Positions 41,279 to 50,459 of a stretch of DNA of 64,000 nucleotides are shown here, piece by piece. The translations under genes and the position numbers were made by a program. The notes below the pieces were generated by a model, which saw only the letters and a list, made by a program, of their open reading frames with translations, ran no database searches and was not told the origin of the DNA. Position 1 is the first letter of the stretch. Every line of letters begins with the position of its first letter. Source of the DNA: Spelaeicoccus albus (GTDB taxonomy: Bacteria; Actinomycetota; Actinomycetes; Actinomycetales; Brevibacteriaceae); the NCBI RefSeq assembly GCF_013409065.1, contig NZ_JACBZP010000001.1, positions 3,916,518 through 3,980,517 of the forward strand, given 5' to 3'.

Positions 41279-42595
41279 GTGCTTACGATGACAAAGCAGC
41301 ATTTGCACGCTCGTTCGTACTTCATCGACGGGGTCGGCTCGGCCGTCTCGCCTTTCGACAGCGAGCTGCCGACCGACCTGACCGATTTCCTGACCCGGCT
41401 GCCCGCGAGCGGCCTCTCGGCGTGGGTGCGCGGACATTCGGGGCTCGTCGGATGGGGCGAGCTTTCCCGGTTCGAGACCAAGGGCGCCGACAGGTTCGCC
41501 GATGCGTCGGACTTCTGGAAACAACTCTCGGCCGGCGCGGACGTCGACGACGCCGTCCGGCTCCCCGGGTCGGGGCCCGTCGCTTTCGGCTCGTTCGGCT
41601 TCTCCGACCGAACCGATATCCCGTCCGTCCTGATTGTTCCGCGCGTCGTGCTGGGCAGGCATTCGGGCCGCGTATGGGTGACGACCATGAGTTTTGACGA
41701 CGAGCCCGCGCCGGAGCGGCTGGGAGCGCCGTCCCCGTTGGAGCGGCCGCGCGCCGTCACCGTGACGGCCGGCGGCCGCGACGACTGGGAAGAAACCGTC
41801 GGGAAGGTGGTCGACCGTATCCGCGCCGGCGAAGCGAAAAAGGTGGTGATGGCCCGGGACGCCGCGGCCCGCAGCGACGAGCCGCTCGACGTGCGGTTCC
41901 TTCTCGGCCATTTGAACGCACACTACCCGACCTGTTGGACCTACCACGTCGACGGAATGCTCGGCGCTACGCCGGAGTTGTTGGTGAGCTCGCACGACGG
42001 GGCGGTGCATTCGCGGGTGCTGGCCGGCACGTTCTACAACAACTCGGGCGATCACGACGTCGATGTCGAGGCGGCCCGCCATGTGCTGGCGAAATCCAAG
42101 GACAGCGCCGAACACAAGTACGCGGTTGATTCACTTGTCGAAACCCTTTCACCGCTGTGCAGCTCGCTCGAGGTCGACTGCGAACCGTTCCTGCTCGAAC
42201 TGCCCAACGTCATCCACTTGGCCTCGGACGCACGCGGGCACCTGACGCATCGATCCGACGGAAGCCGGGTCAGCTCGCTGGAAATCGCTGCCGCGCTGCA
42301 TCCGACGGCAGCGGTCGGCGGCACCCCTCGCGGCCGTGCCCTCGAACTGATCGACGAACTCGAGGCAACGGATCGCGGCAGGTACGCCGGGCCGGTCGGC
42401 TGGATCGGCGCGTCCGGCGACGGCGAGTGGGGCCTTGCTCTGCGCGGCGGGCGTCTGGACGAGGACGGCCGCGGCGTTCGGTTGTTCGCCGGCGGCGGGA
42501 TCGTCGGCGAGAGCGTGCCGGAATACGAGTGGCTCGAGACAGTTGCCAAACTGGCACCCATGCTTGCCGCGCTCGGCGTCCGGACCGAACGATAG
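41279..42595 (+). CDS. menF: Isochorismate synthase
   Basis: This enzyme converts chorismate to isochorismate, the first step of menaquinone synthesis. The 438 residues end in the chorismate-binding domain with [61 protein letters not shown], and [19 protein letters not shown] role in siderophore synthesis is less likely because all neighbours are men genes. The start is GTG 41279 or ATG 41288. It is divergent from menG and convergent with menD. Confidence 0.93.
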   Translation: MLTMTKQHLHARSYFIDGVGSAVSPFDSELPTDLTDFLTRLPASGLSAWVRGHSGLVGWGELSRFETKGADRFADASDFWKQLSAGADVDDAVRLPGSGPVAFGSFGFSDRTDIPSVLIVPRVVLGRHSGRVWVTTMSFDDEPAPERLGAPSPLERPRAVTVTAGGRDDWEETVGKVVDRIRAGEAKKVVMARDAAARSDEPLDVRFLLGHLNAHYPTCWTYHVDGMLGATPELLVSSHDGAVHSRVLAGTFYNNSGDHDVDVEAARHVLAKSKDSAEHKYAVDSLVETLSPLCSSLEVDCEPFLLELPNVIHLASDARGHLTHRSDGSRVSSLEIAAALHPTAAVGGTPRGRALELIDELEATDRGRYAGPVGWIGASGDGEWGLALRGGRLDEDGRGVRLFAGGGIVGESVPEYEWLETVAKLAPMLAALGVRTER

Positions 42596-42647
42596 CCGGC
42601 CTCGGCGGCGTTCTCGCCGGCCGGGCGGATTCACAAGTCCGGCCGGG

Positions 42648-44483
42648 TCAGGCCGGGGGCACGTCCGGCCGGGCCGGCGCTTCCAGCGCGGCGTGGACAC
42701 GGGCACGGATGCGGCGATCCAACCGGCGACGACCGAGCCGATCGCCGCGCACCTCGATGAGCCGGCGTCGTCCCCACGTCCAGGTGCCCAAGGCGCGGCG
42801 CAGCCCCGCCGCCAAGTCGACGCATTCATACTCCAGCCCGTAAGCGGCGGCCAGGTGGTCGAATCGGGCGCCGTGCGGCGTGCCGAAGATCCGTTCGAAC
42901 GAGGCCGCCAACCGGTCGTCGCCTTGTTCCAAGGTCGCAAAGATGCCGCCGCCGTCGTCATTGAAGACGATGATTTCCAGATCCGGGGCGTCCTCGAGCG
43001 GCCCGATCATGAGGGCGCCGGAATCGTGCAACGCGGTCAGGTCGCCCACCAGCACGCGGACTCTCGATTGCGGAAGCGCCAAGGCGATGCCGGACGCCGT
43101 CGCGATCGTGCCGTCGATTCCCGCCAGCCCGCGCGAGGCCACCACCGTCCGCTCTTCGGCGGGCATCACCAGGTCGACGTCGCGAATCGGGTTCGACGAA
43201 CCGACGACCAGGACGTCCCGCGGCCCGGTGGCGGCCACGACGTCGGCCGCCACTGCCGGCCCCGTGAGTTCGACGGCGTCGTCCAGCACGTCGGCAACCG
43301 CCGACAAGGCGCGGGCGCCTTCGCGGATCCACGCGTCCCGCCAGGCTCGGTCGGCCGATTCCCCGACTGCAGCGTCCGCGTCGCCCGAGGCATCCGGGTT
43401 GCCCGGATCGAAAGTCACGCCCGGGACGCACCGGCCGCCGGGCACGCCCGCGCCAAACGCTCGGGGGTCGGCGGTCACCACGACGTGCTCGATGTCGGGG
43501 CGGGACAAAAGCTCGTTCACGGGACGGCTCAACGTGGGGTGGCCGAAAACGACTACCCGTTCGATCCGTTCGGTCAGTGGCGACTCGGCCAGCACGAGCC
43601 GGTAGGCATCGACGGATCCGCGGCGAGCGCCGGACGTCGGCTCGGCAAGAACCGGCCAGCCGGCGGCATCGGCAAGACGGCAGGCCGCCCGGCCGGTCGC
43701 CGGATTCGGGGAGTCGCCGGCCACGATGACGGTCCGCGGCCCCCGTCGAAGACGTAACTGCCCCGTCTCGGAGCCCGCCGTCTGCCGCTGCCGCACCCGG
43801 GGGCTGCCCGGGGTCGCCGGACCGTCCGCATTCTGCTCCGGGGTGTACGGTTCGTCGTCCGGCACCAGCGGCGGCCGAAAGGATACGTTCACGTGGACCG
43901 GCCCGGGGCGAGGATCCGCGCCGTCCGCGGCCGGCCCGGCGCCTCCCCGCGCCAGCGCGATTGCCGTGCGCAGTGCCTCAGCCGGCTCGGCGACGTCGCT
44001 CGGCTGCCCGACGGCAGGCACATCCACGGCGTGCCGCACGTCGGTCGTGAAGAGCGTGTGCTGAGCGCGTAGCGTTTGGTTCGAGCCGGTACCGCGCAGC
44101 TCGGCCGGCCGGTCGGCGCTCAGGACGATCAGCGGCACTCCCCCGTAACTTGCTTCGAGCACGGCCGGGTGGAGGTTCGCCACGGCCGTGCCCGACGTCG
44201 TCACAATCGCGACCGGATCCGAAGGCGTCGCGCCCTCACCGACCGGGTCGCCGCCGATCAGGGCATTCTGAACCAACTCGCCCTTTGCCAAGCCCAGCGC
44301 CGTGAATCCGGCGACGCGCTCGTCGATACGCACGTGCAACCGGATGAGGCCCCGGTCCGCTGCAGCCGTCAAGGCATACGCCAACGGGGCGCTGCGCGAG
44401 CCCGGTGAGAGCACCACGTGGCGGATTCGCGAGCGGATGAGCTCGGTGACGAGGGCTCGGGCGGTCAGGGTGGAAACGTTCAC
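42648..44483 (-). CDS. menD: SEPHCHC synthase
   Basis: A thiamine diphosphate enzyme that adds the succinyl semialdehyde unit from 2-oxoglutarate to isochorismate. The 611 residues include VLSPGSRSAPLAYAL, TSGTAVANLHPAVLEASYGGVPLIVLSADRP, QTLRAQHTLF, and the diphosphate-binding GDLTALHDSGAL with NDDGGGIFATLEQGD. The start is GTG at 44483 (VNVSTLTARALV), supported by family alignment at the N-terminus. A tandem 25-base repeat lies just upstream. Confidence 0.95.
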   Translation of the reverse strand: MNVSTLTARALVTELIRSRIRHVVLSPGSRSAPLAYALTAAADRGLIRLHVRIDERVAGFTALGLAKGELVQNALIGGDPVGEGATPSDPVAIVTTSGTAVANLHPAVLEASYGGVPLIVLSADRPAELRGTGSNQTLRAQHTLFTTDVRHAVDVPAVGQPSDVAEPAEALRTAIALARGGAGPAADGADPRPGPVHVNVSFRPPLVPDDEPYTPEQNADGPATPGSPRVRQRQTAGSETGQLRLRRGPRTVIVAGDSPNPATGRAACRLADAAGWPVLAEPTSGARRGSVDAYRLVLAESPLTERIERVVVFGHPTLSRPVNELLSRPDIEHVVVTADPRAFGAGVPGGRCVPGVTFDPGNPDASGDADAAVGESADRAWRDAWIREGARALSAVADVLDDAVELTGPAVAADVVAATGPRDVLVVGSSNPIRDVDLVMPAEERTVVASRGLAGIDGTIATASGIALALPQSRVRVLVGDLTALHDSGALMIGPLEDAPDLEIIVFNDDGGGIFATLEQGDDRLAASFERIFGTPHGARFDHLAAAYGLEYECVDLAAGLRRALGTWTWGRRRLIEVRGDRLGRRRLDRRIRARVHAALEAPARPDVPPA

Positions 44484-44491
44484 CCCGCCAT

Positions 44492-44541
44492 CTTCTCGCA
44501 CCCCTCGCCGCAATACCTTCTCGCATCCCTCGCCGCAAAAC
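44492..44541. repeat. Tandem 25-bp repeat upstream of menD
   Basis: Two adjacent 25-base units (44492-44516 and 44517-44541) differ at two positions. On the menD strand each contains a GCGAGAAG purine stretch, and the proximal copy lies where the ribosome-binding site should be. The distal copy runs into the 70-bp palindrome. Confidence 0.75.
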
Positions 44542-44604
44542 GCGCCGCGGCGTATAGAACGCGCCGTCATGACGGCGCGTTCTATACACGCCGGCGCGTT
44601 TTGC
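44535..44604. repeat. 70-bp intergenic palindrome, copy 1
   Basis: A near-perfect palindrome centred on TCATGA (axis between 44569 and 44570), with outer ends GCAAAACGCGCC / GGCGCGTTTTGC and an inner TATAGAACGCGCCG arm. It lies between the menD start and the LLM stop. Copy 2 at 45660-45729 differs from it at only a few positions. Confidence 0.9.
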
Positions 44605-44656
44605 CGGGGCGCGGACGGGAGCGTGGCGCAGGTGGCCGGGCGGGACTTCGGAGCAG

Positions 44657-45583
44657 CTACTGCGTGAGCGCCCGTTGGATTCGTTCGAGGGCATCAATCG
44701 AATCGGCGCGGACCGCGTAGCCTCCAATCCCTCGCCGGCGTTCTTGGGCCCGCACGTGGTCGGCGATCTCCGTGACCGTGCCGATCAACGCAAACGGGGC
44801 GTCCAATAGTTCGGCCGGGGTCATTGAGTCGACGTCGAATCGGTCCAGGAGCGCTGCCGCGGCGCGCTCCGCGTCGTCCGTGATCTCGACATACTGCACC
44901 AGTGCCTCCAGCTGCGGCCCCGGCCCATCCTCAACACCGTCGCGAACTGCATCGAGATGCCTTTCGATTTCCGCCGGCGTCCATCGCACCTCGTGCGAAT
45001 GCCCGTCGGCGCGAGTTTTCCCCAGGCCGGAGAGGCCGACGATATCGGCGTGCTGCCCGGCATACCGCAAAAGCCGGGAGTTATTGCCGCCCACCAGCAG
45101 CGGCACGCGACTTTGCACGGGTCTCGGGCATTCGAGGACTGCATCGTCCAGTGCGACATGCTTGCCGCGAACCGTCACGGTGCTGCCGTCCAACAACCGC
45201 CGCGCGGCATCCGCGACTTCAATCAACCGGTCGACACGCTCGGCCGGACCGGGCCGAGTACGGCCGTAGTATTCCCATTCGGCAGGCGTATGTCCCGCGC
45301 CGAGGCCCAACACCGCGCGGCCGCCGGAGATCACGTCGAGACTTGCCGCATCGGCGGCCACGTCGAAAGGTTCCCGCACTCCGGCGTTCATGACGAGTGC
45401 GCCGAGCCGGACACGTGATGTGACGGCGGCTGCGGCAGCAAGCGCCGGCACCGGCGAAAGCGTCGTCCCCGGATGGTCGGGACAGTACAAGCGTTGCACC
45501 GACCCCTCGTCTGCCCGGCGTGCCAACGCCAGCCATGCCGATGGGTTGCCGGGCGAGCCTTGTACCGAGAATTCGATACTCAT
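44657..45583 (-). CDS. LLM-class flavin-dependent oxidoreductase
   Basis: A 308-residue luciferase-like monooxygenase fold protein, possibly using coenzyme F420 or FMN. TSRVRLGALVMNAGVREP, DVISGGRAVLGLGAGHTPAEWEYYG and VPLLVGGNNSRLLRYAGQHADIVGLSG are family features. The start ATG at 45583 is preferred; a TCTACT box 6 bases upstream suggests a leaderless mRNA. The gene is bracketed by two copies of a 70-bp palindrome and separates menD from menC, so it may be an insertion. The substrate is unknown. Confidence 0.85.
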   Translation of the reverse strand: MSIEFSVQGSPGNPSAWLALARRADEGSVQRLYCPDHPGTTLSPVPALAAAAAVTSRVRLGALVMNAGVREPFDVAADAASLDVISGGRAVLGLGAGHTPAEWEYYGRTRPGPAERVDRLIEVADAARRLLDGSTVTVRGKHVALDDAVLECPRPVQSRVPLLVGGNNSRLLRYAGQHADIVGLSGLGKTRADGHSHEVRWTPAEIERHLDAVRDGVEDGPGPQLEALVQYVEITDDAERAAAALLDRFDVDSMTPAELLDAPFALIGTVTEIADHVRAQERRRGIGGYAVRADSIDALERIQRALTQ

Positions 45584-45659
45584 TCGGCCAGTAGAGCACG
45601 ATCGGTGTCCGGTTGCTTCGGCTTTCGCCAATTGCGCAATTCCCGTCTCCGCCATTTCC

Positions 45660-45729
45660 GCAAAACGCGCCAGCGCGTATAGAACGCGCCGTCATGACGG
45701 CGCGTTCTATACTCGCCGGCGCGTTTTGC
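45660..45729. repeat. 70-bp intergenic palindrome, copy 2
   Basis: Same element as at 44535-44604, 1125 bases away, centred between 45694 and 45695. The last few codons and the TAG stop (45707-45709) of menC fall inside its right arm. No target-site duplication is evident. Confidence 0.9.
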
Positions 45730-46816
45730 GGCTGGTCAACAGCGTGTAACAGCGACGCAGCCTGTCCAGCCACCAGTCGCGACGATCCGTCGGGGCCGCC
45801 AACGCGTCCAACCGCTCTTCGTCCACGTTCAGGTTGCCGACCCGGAGTTCGCCGCCGGACGGTAGTAACGGCGGGTCGGCCACGTCGCTGCTGAACAATC
45901 CGATGGTTCCCAGTCCGCACGCATGGTCCAGCTCCGGCAACGCCGCGGCCAGAGCGAGGCCGGCCCGGATACCGACCGATGTGTCCAATGCCGAAGACAC
46001 GACGGTGGGCAGCCCGCATTCGGCAGCAACCGCGAGCGCCGCCCGCACACCGCCGAGCGGCGCCACCTTGACGATGACGATGTCGGCAGCACCGGCCCTC
46101 GCCACCGTGATCGGATCGTCGGCCTTACGAATCGACTCGTCGGCCGCGATCGGCACGTCGATCCCCTCGCCTGCCAACCACGAGCGCAAACCGGCCATCT
46201 CCGGCACGCTCGCCACCGGCTGCTCGGCGTATTCGAGCCGCACGCCGGCCAGCGCGCGCAAGCCCGCCCGGGCGTCGTCCATGCTCCACTTGGCGTTTGC
46301 ATCGATGCGCACCTGCGCATCGTCGCCCAGCAACTCGCGCACCGCCTCGACGCGGGCAACGTCCTCGCGCAGGTTCTGCCCGGGTTCGGCCACCTTCACC
46401 TTGGCAGTGCGGGCGCCGGGGAATCTGGCCAGTACCGACGCGACCTCCGAGGCCGGAACGGCCGGCACCGTGGCGTTGACGGCGATCCTGTCGCGTCGCG
46501 GCTCGGGCCAGCCGGCCCATCCGGCTTCCATGGCGGATAGCAACCAGCGGGATGACTCCTCGTCGCCGTATTCGTTGAAGGGGGCGAACTCTCCCCACCC
46601 GGCGGGGCCGCGCACCAGCAAGGCTTCGCGAATGGTGATGCCGCGAAAGCGCACGGGCATCGGAATGCTCACGACCCGCGCTCCCGCGACAAGTTCACGC
46701 CAATCCGGCCATTCGATTCCCTCGCCCCAGCCGGACGGCCCGCCGTCCGGCGCGTACGGGCCCTGCCGGTGGGGCATGTTCGGGGACGGCGGGCACGGCG
46801 ACGAAATATTCGGCAT
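45707..46816 (-). CDS. menC: o-Succinylbenzoate synthase
   Basis: An enolase-superfamily enzyme that dehydrates SHCHC to o-succinylbenzoate. The conserved IPMPVRFRGITIREALLVRGPAGWGEFAPF segment, the AKVKV Lys motif, RIDANAKWS (metal Asp), EQPV, ADESI, and IVIVKVAPLGG are present. Up to 369 residues from ATG 46816; family comparison suggests the first about 15-25 residues may not be translated, and ATG 46777 is an alternative. The C-terminal residues and stop codon come from the 70-bp palindrome. It is divergent from menB with only 17 bases between starts. Confidence 0.92.
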   Translation of the reverse strand: MPNISSPCPPSPNMPHRQGPYAPDGGPSGWGEGIEWPDWRELVAGARVVSIPMPVRFRGITIREALLVRGPAGWGEFAPFNEYGDEESSRWLLSAMEAGWAGWPEPRRDRIAVNATVPAVPASEVASVLARFPGARTAKVKVAEPGQNLREDVARVEAVRELLGDDAQVRIDANAKWSMDDARAGLRALAGVRLEYAEQPVASVPEMAGLRSWLAGEGIDVPIAADESIRKADDPITVARAGAADIVIVKVAPLGGVRAALAVAAECGLPTVVSSALDTSVGIRAGLALAAALPELDHACGLGTIGLFSSDVADPPLLPSGGELRVGNLNVDEERLDALAAPTDRRDWWLDRLRRCYTLLTSRKTRRRV

Positions 46817-46833
46817 CTATCCTTGATTCCACT

Positions 46834-47817
46834 ATGACGACCACAGATTCTCAACCGTCCGGCCGCGATCGTCCGGCCAAGGTCTCGGAGATTTTCAACC
46901 CGGAATCCTGGCGCGAGGTCGAGGGCTTTTCCTTTTCCGATATTAGTTATCACCGTGCCGTTGAACGCGATGAGGCCGGCCGAGTGCGGGATCTCGGCAC
47001 TGTGCGCATCGCCATCGACAGGCCCGAAGTGCGCAATGCCTTCCGCCCGCATACTGTCGATGAGCTCTACCGGGCGCTTGACCACGCCCGGCAGACGTCG
47101 GACGTCGGCGCCGTCCTGTTGACGGGCAACGGGCCGAGCGCCAAGGACGGCGGCTGGGCGTTTTGTTCGGGCGGGGATCAGCGTATTCGCGGCCGCTCGG
47201 GGTATCAGTACCAGCGCGATAACGACGCCGATGCTCCGGCCGAATCGGTCGATCCTGCCCGCGCCGGACGGCTGCACATCCTCGAGGTCCAGCGGCTCAT
47301 TCGCACCATGCCCAAGGTGGTGATGGCGGTGGTCCCCGGCTGGGCCGCCGGTGGCGGGCACAGCCTGCACGTCGTGTGCGATCTGACGTTGGCCAGCCGC
47401 GAACACGCCCGATTCAAGCAGACCGACGCCGACGTCGGCTCGTTCGATGCCGGCTACGGTTCGGCATATCTTGCCAAGATGGTCGGTCAAAAGAAGGCCC
47501 GGGAAATTTTCTTCCTCGGGCGCGCCTACGATGCCGAGTCCATGGCGGCCATGGGCGCGGTCAACGAAGTGGTCGATCACGCCGATCTCGAGCAGACGGC
47601 GTTGCAATGGGCGCGCGAGATCAACGGAAAGTCGCCGACCGCGCAGCGGATGTTGAAATTTGCGTTCAACCTCACCGACGACGGCCTGACCGGTCAGCAA
47701 GTGTTCGCCGGAGAAGCCACGAGACTGGCGTATATGACCGATGAGGCGGTCGAGGGCCGGGACGCGTTCTTGCAGCGGCGCGACCCCGACTTCTCCCCGT
47801 ACCCCTGGTACTACTGA
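46834..47817 (+). CDS. menB: 1,4-Dihydroxy-2-naphthoyl-CoA synthase
   Basis: A crotonase-fold enzyme that closes the naphthoate ring of o-succinylbenzoyl-CoA. The 327 residues include NAFRPHTVDELYRALDHAR, CSGGDQRIRG, VPGWAAGGGHSLHVVCDLTLAS (oxyanion hole), KQTDADVGSFDAGYGSAYLA, and the typical ending FSPYPWYY. A TATCCT box lies 10 bases before the ATG with no ribosome-binding site, so the leader is very short. menE follows after 5 bases. Confidence 0.96.
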   Translation: MTTTDSQPSGRDRPAKVSEIFNPESWREVEGFSFSDISYHRAVERDEAGRVRDLGTVRIAIDRPEVRNAFRPHTVDELYRALDHARQTSDVGAVLLTGNGPSAKDGGWAFCSGGDQRIRGRSGYQYQRDNDADAPAESVDPARAGRLHILEVQRLIRTMPKVVMAVVPGWAAGGGHSLHVVCDLTLASREHARFKQTDADVGSFDAGYGSAYLAKMVGQKKAREIFFLGRAYDAESMAAMGAVNEVVDHADLEQTALQWAREINGKSPTAQRMLKFAFNLTDDGLTGQQVFAGEATRLAYMTDEAVEGRDAFLQRRDPDFSPYPWYY

Positions 47818-47822
47818 CCGGC

Positions 47823-48989
47823 ATGACCACCATCCGCCATTACGTCGAGCCGCGCGGGCAAGCGGCTCTGACGCTGCTGGACCCCATCGAAGCCGCGCTC
47901 GGCGCCGGGCCGGCCGTCTGCGTCGACGATTCCGGCCCGGCCGCGCCGGACGACCAGGTCGACGTGCCCGATCCGGCAGTCGCCGTGCGCACTTCCGGCT
48001 CGACCGGCTCACCCAAGCTTGTCTTGCTGCCTGCCGACGCGCTGCGTGCCTCGGCCGACGGCACGTCCGCGCGGCTCGCCGGACCGGGCCACTGGCTGCT
48101 GGCCTTGTCGACGGCCCACGTCGCCGGACTGCAAGTACTCATCCGCAGCGTCCTGGCAGGCACCACCCCGACGGTGCAGGACACCTCGAAGCCGTTCACG
48201 GCGCGCGACTTCGCCGACGCCGTGGCCCGCATGCCCGCCGGCACCCGGTACGCCTCACTCGTCCCGACCCAGCTGATCCGCGTGCTGCAGGACGCCCGGG
48301 CCAGGGACGCGGCGGCCTCGTTCGACGCCATCCTGGTCGGCGGGGCGTCGCTCGCCGAGGCGACGGCGCAGGAGGCCGCGGCCGCGGGAATCCGGGTCGT
48401 CACCACGTACGGCATGAGCGAGACGTGCGGCGGTTGCCTCTACGACGGTCAGCCGCTGGACGGCGTGCTGGTTCGTGCGGACGACGCCGGGCGACTCGCT
48501 CTCGGCGGGCCGGTCGTCGCTGCCGGATATCTCAACGACGGCCGGTTCGACACCGCCGGGTTCAGCATCGACGACTCGGGCACGCGCTGGTTCACGACGA
48601 ACGATCTGGGTTCGATGTCGGGCGGACGGCTCGAGCTGACGGGGCGTGCCGACGACGTCATCATTTCCGGCGGTCGGAACGTCGCCCCGGCGCCGGTGGA
48701 GGCCGCCTTGGTCACATTGCCCGGTATCCGCGAGGCCCTCGTCGTCGGAGTGCCGGATGCCGAATGGGGTTCGGCCGTGACGGCGCTGATCGTGCCGGAC
48801 CGGCGGACCGCGAGCGGCGTCCCGGAGCTTGCCCGGATCCGGTCGATGTTGAAGCCGCTCGTCGGCCCCGCCGCAACGCCGCGCACCGTCTTGATCGTCG
48901 ACGAGCTGCCGCTGCGCAGCCTCGGCAAACCTGACCGGAAGGCCGCAACGAACCTGGCGGCCGCGGGCATCCTCGAGGCGCTCGAGTAA
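47823..48989 (+). CDS. menE: o-Succinylbenzoate--CoA ligase
   Basis: An adenylate-forming ligase that activates o-succinylbenzoate with CoA. At 388 residues it is shorter than the Bacillus enzyme, as in other actinobacteria, with a reduced N-terminal domain. The P-loop RTSGSTGSPKLVLL, VTTYGMSETCGG, and GRADDVIISGGRNVAP are present, and the C-terminal catalytic Lys is in LGKPDRKA. It is 5 bases after menB, in the same operon. Confidence 0.94.
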   Translation: MTTIRHYVEPRGQAALTLLDPIEAALGAGPAVCVDDSGPAAPDDQVDVPDPAVAVRTSGSTGSPKLVLLPADALRASADGTSARLAGPGHWLLALSTAHVAGLQVLIRSVLAGTTPTVQDTSKPFTARDFADAVARMPAGTRYASLVPTQLIRVLQDARARDAAASFDAILVGGASLAEATAQEAAAAGIRVVTTYGMSETCGGCLYDGQPLDGVLVRADDAGRLALGGPVVAAGYLNDGRFDTAGFSIDDSGTRWFTTNDLGSMSGGRLELTGRADDVIISGGRNVAPAPVEAALVTLPGIREALVVGVPDAEWGSAVTALIVPDRRTASGVPELARIRSMLKPLVGPAATPRTVLIVDELPLRSLGKPDRKAATNLAAAGILEALE

Positions 48990-49089
48990 GCGTCCACCGG
49001 GTGGCTCGACCCGAGTTACCGGTGAGTAAACTTGAACGGGACGTCACTCGTCCGTCACCTTCTTGAAAAAATTCAACAAAAGGAGCTCG

Positions 49090-50025
49090 ATGGCCACTGC
49101 AGCCCAGTGGGTGTCCGGTGCCCGGCTGCGGACCCTTCCGTTGGCTATCGCCCCGGTAATCATCGGAACCGGTGCGGCTTTGGGGCTCACGGGCGGGCTG
49201 TCCGAGCAATTCATCGGCGCCGTGGATGCCCCCGGGCACACCGAGATCGGCGCCGGCCAGTGGACCTTGCGGTTCGTGCTGGCGCTCGGCGTGGCGCTTC
49301 TTCTGCAAATCGGCACGAACTTCGCCAACGATTATTCGGACGGCGTGCGCGGCACCGATGAGGAGCGCGTCGGCCCGCTCCGGCTGACGGCAAGCGGCGC
49401 GGCCGCACCGCACGCAGTCAAACGAGCCGCGTTCGGGGCATTCGCCGCGGCCGCCGTCCTCGGACTGGTGCTTGTCGTGTTATCGCAGGCATGGTGGTTT
49501 CTGCTGATCGGCGCCATCTGCTTGCCGGCCGCGTGGCTGTACACGGGCGGCAAGCATCCCTACGGATATATCGGCTTGGGCGAGGTGTTCGTCTTCGTGT
49601 TCTTCGGCCTGGTCGCCACGCTCGGGACCACGTACACGCAAGTGCATTCGCTTTCTGCATGCGCGTGGGGAGGCGCCGTCGGCATCGGCTTGATCTCGTG
49701 CGGATTGCTGATGGCAAACAATTTGCGCGACATCCCCACCGACCGCGAGGCCGGGAAGACCACGCTGGCCGTACGGATCGGAGACGTGCGAGCTCGCCAT
49801 AGCTATGCCGTCATGCTCACGCTGCCGTTCCTGCTGCTGCTCGTGCCGATCGCCTTCGGGCATTGGGGCGCGGCACTGGCGCTGCTGGCCCTGACGACTG
49901 CCGTGACGCCGGTGCGCACCGTCCTGTCGGGTGCGACGGGTGCGGCATTGGTGCCGGTCCTGAAGCAAACCGGAATCGTCGCGCTGACTTACGGAGCGTT
50001 GCTGGCCCTCGGCCTGTCTCTCTGA
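49090..50025 (+). CDS. menA: 1,4-Dihydroxy-2-naphthoate polyprenyltransferase
   Basis: An integral membrane UbiA-family prenyltransferase that joins the polyprenyl tail to DHNA. The 311 residues form about nine helices. The two aspartate-rich motifs are NFANDYSDGVRGTD and NNLRDIPTDREAGK. The start ATG at 49090 is chosen because AAAGGAG lies 5 bases upstream; a longer reading adds MKKFNKRSS. The 100-base gap after menE contains no clear terminator, so it may be co-transcribed with menBE. Confidence 0.95.
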   Translation: MATAAQWVSGARLRTLPLAIAPVIIGTGAALGLTGGLSEQFIGAVDAPGHTEIGAGQWTLRFVLALGVALLLQIGTNFANDYSDGVRGTDEERVGPLRLTASGAAAPHAVKRAAFGAFAAAAVLGLVLVVLSQAWWFLLIGAICLPAAWLYTGGKHPYGYIGLGEVFVFVFFGLVATLGTTYTQVHSLSACAWGGAVGIGLISCGLLMANNLRDIPTDREAGKTTLAVRIGDVRARHSYAVMLTLPFLLLLVPIAFGHWGAALALLALTTAVTPVRTVLSGATGAALVPVLKQTGIVALTYGALLALGLSL

Positions 50026-50088
50026 CTCGAACGGTAACGGCCCGGCGCCGGCACGCATGCGGAACAGGGCCGTCGAGCACGAAACCGG

Positions 50089-50415
50089 TCAGGTCTCGGA
50101 CGCCGTCCCGGGCCGTGAGTCGGCGGTGTCTGTGGCCGGCAGGTCGTCGTCGAACAGCGAATCCTCGTAGTTCTCGTCGGCGTCGCGGCGCTTGACGCGC
50201 GTTTCCGCCTTTTCGGCCCTTGACCGCCTGCGTTCGTCCAGATACGTGATCATGTCCCGCCGGGCGCCGCGCAAGGCCAGGAACGAGATCAAGAACGCCA
50301 GCACCGCCGCCGCGACGATCGTGAGCAGGCTCAGCAGGTGCACCATCCAGAAAATTGCGAGGAGCACGGCGAAGATGCCAATGCGCAGCACACTGTATTT
50401 GAGCACGGGATTCAT
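50089..50415 (-). CDS. DUF4229 membrane protein
   Basis: A 108-residue small membrane protein of the DUF4229 type: MNPVLKYSVLRIGIFAVLL, two helices with SLLTIVAAAVLAFLISFLALRGARRDMITYLDERR, then an acidic disordered tail. Found next to menA in many actinobacteria, which hints at a link to quinone synthesis, but no function is known. The TACCCT box 7 bases before ATG 50415 suggests a leaderless mRNA, divergent from the next gene. Confidence 0.8.
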   Translation of the reverse strand: MNPVLKYSVLRIGIFAVLLAIFWMVHLLSLLTIVAAAVLAFLISFLALRGARRDMITYLDERRRSRAEKAETRVKRRDADENYEDSLFDDDLPATDTADSRPGTASET

Positions 50416-50459
50416 ACACACCAGGGTACGCCGAAGAAGCTTTCGCCTAAACTTGTGTC

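Noticed and set aside
41279-42595. Siderophore-type isochorismate synthase (DhbC/EntC)
   Set aside because: All neighbours belong to menaquinone synthesis and no dhb/ent genes are present.
44535-45729. Composite transposon or insertion sequence around the LLM gene
   Set aside because: No transposase, no target-site duplication and the flanking elements are short palindromes rather than IS ends; reported only as repeats with a possible cassette history.
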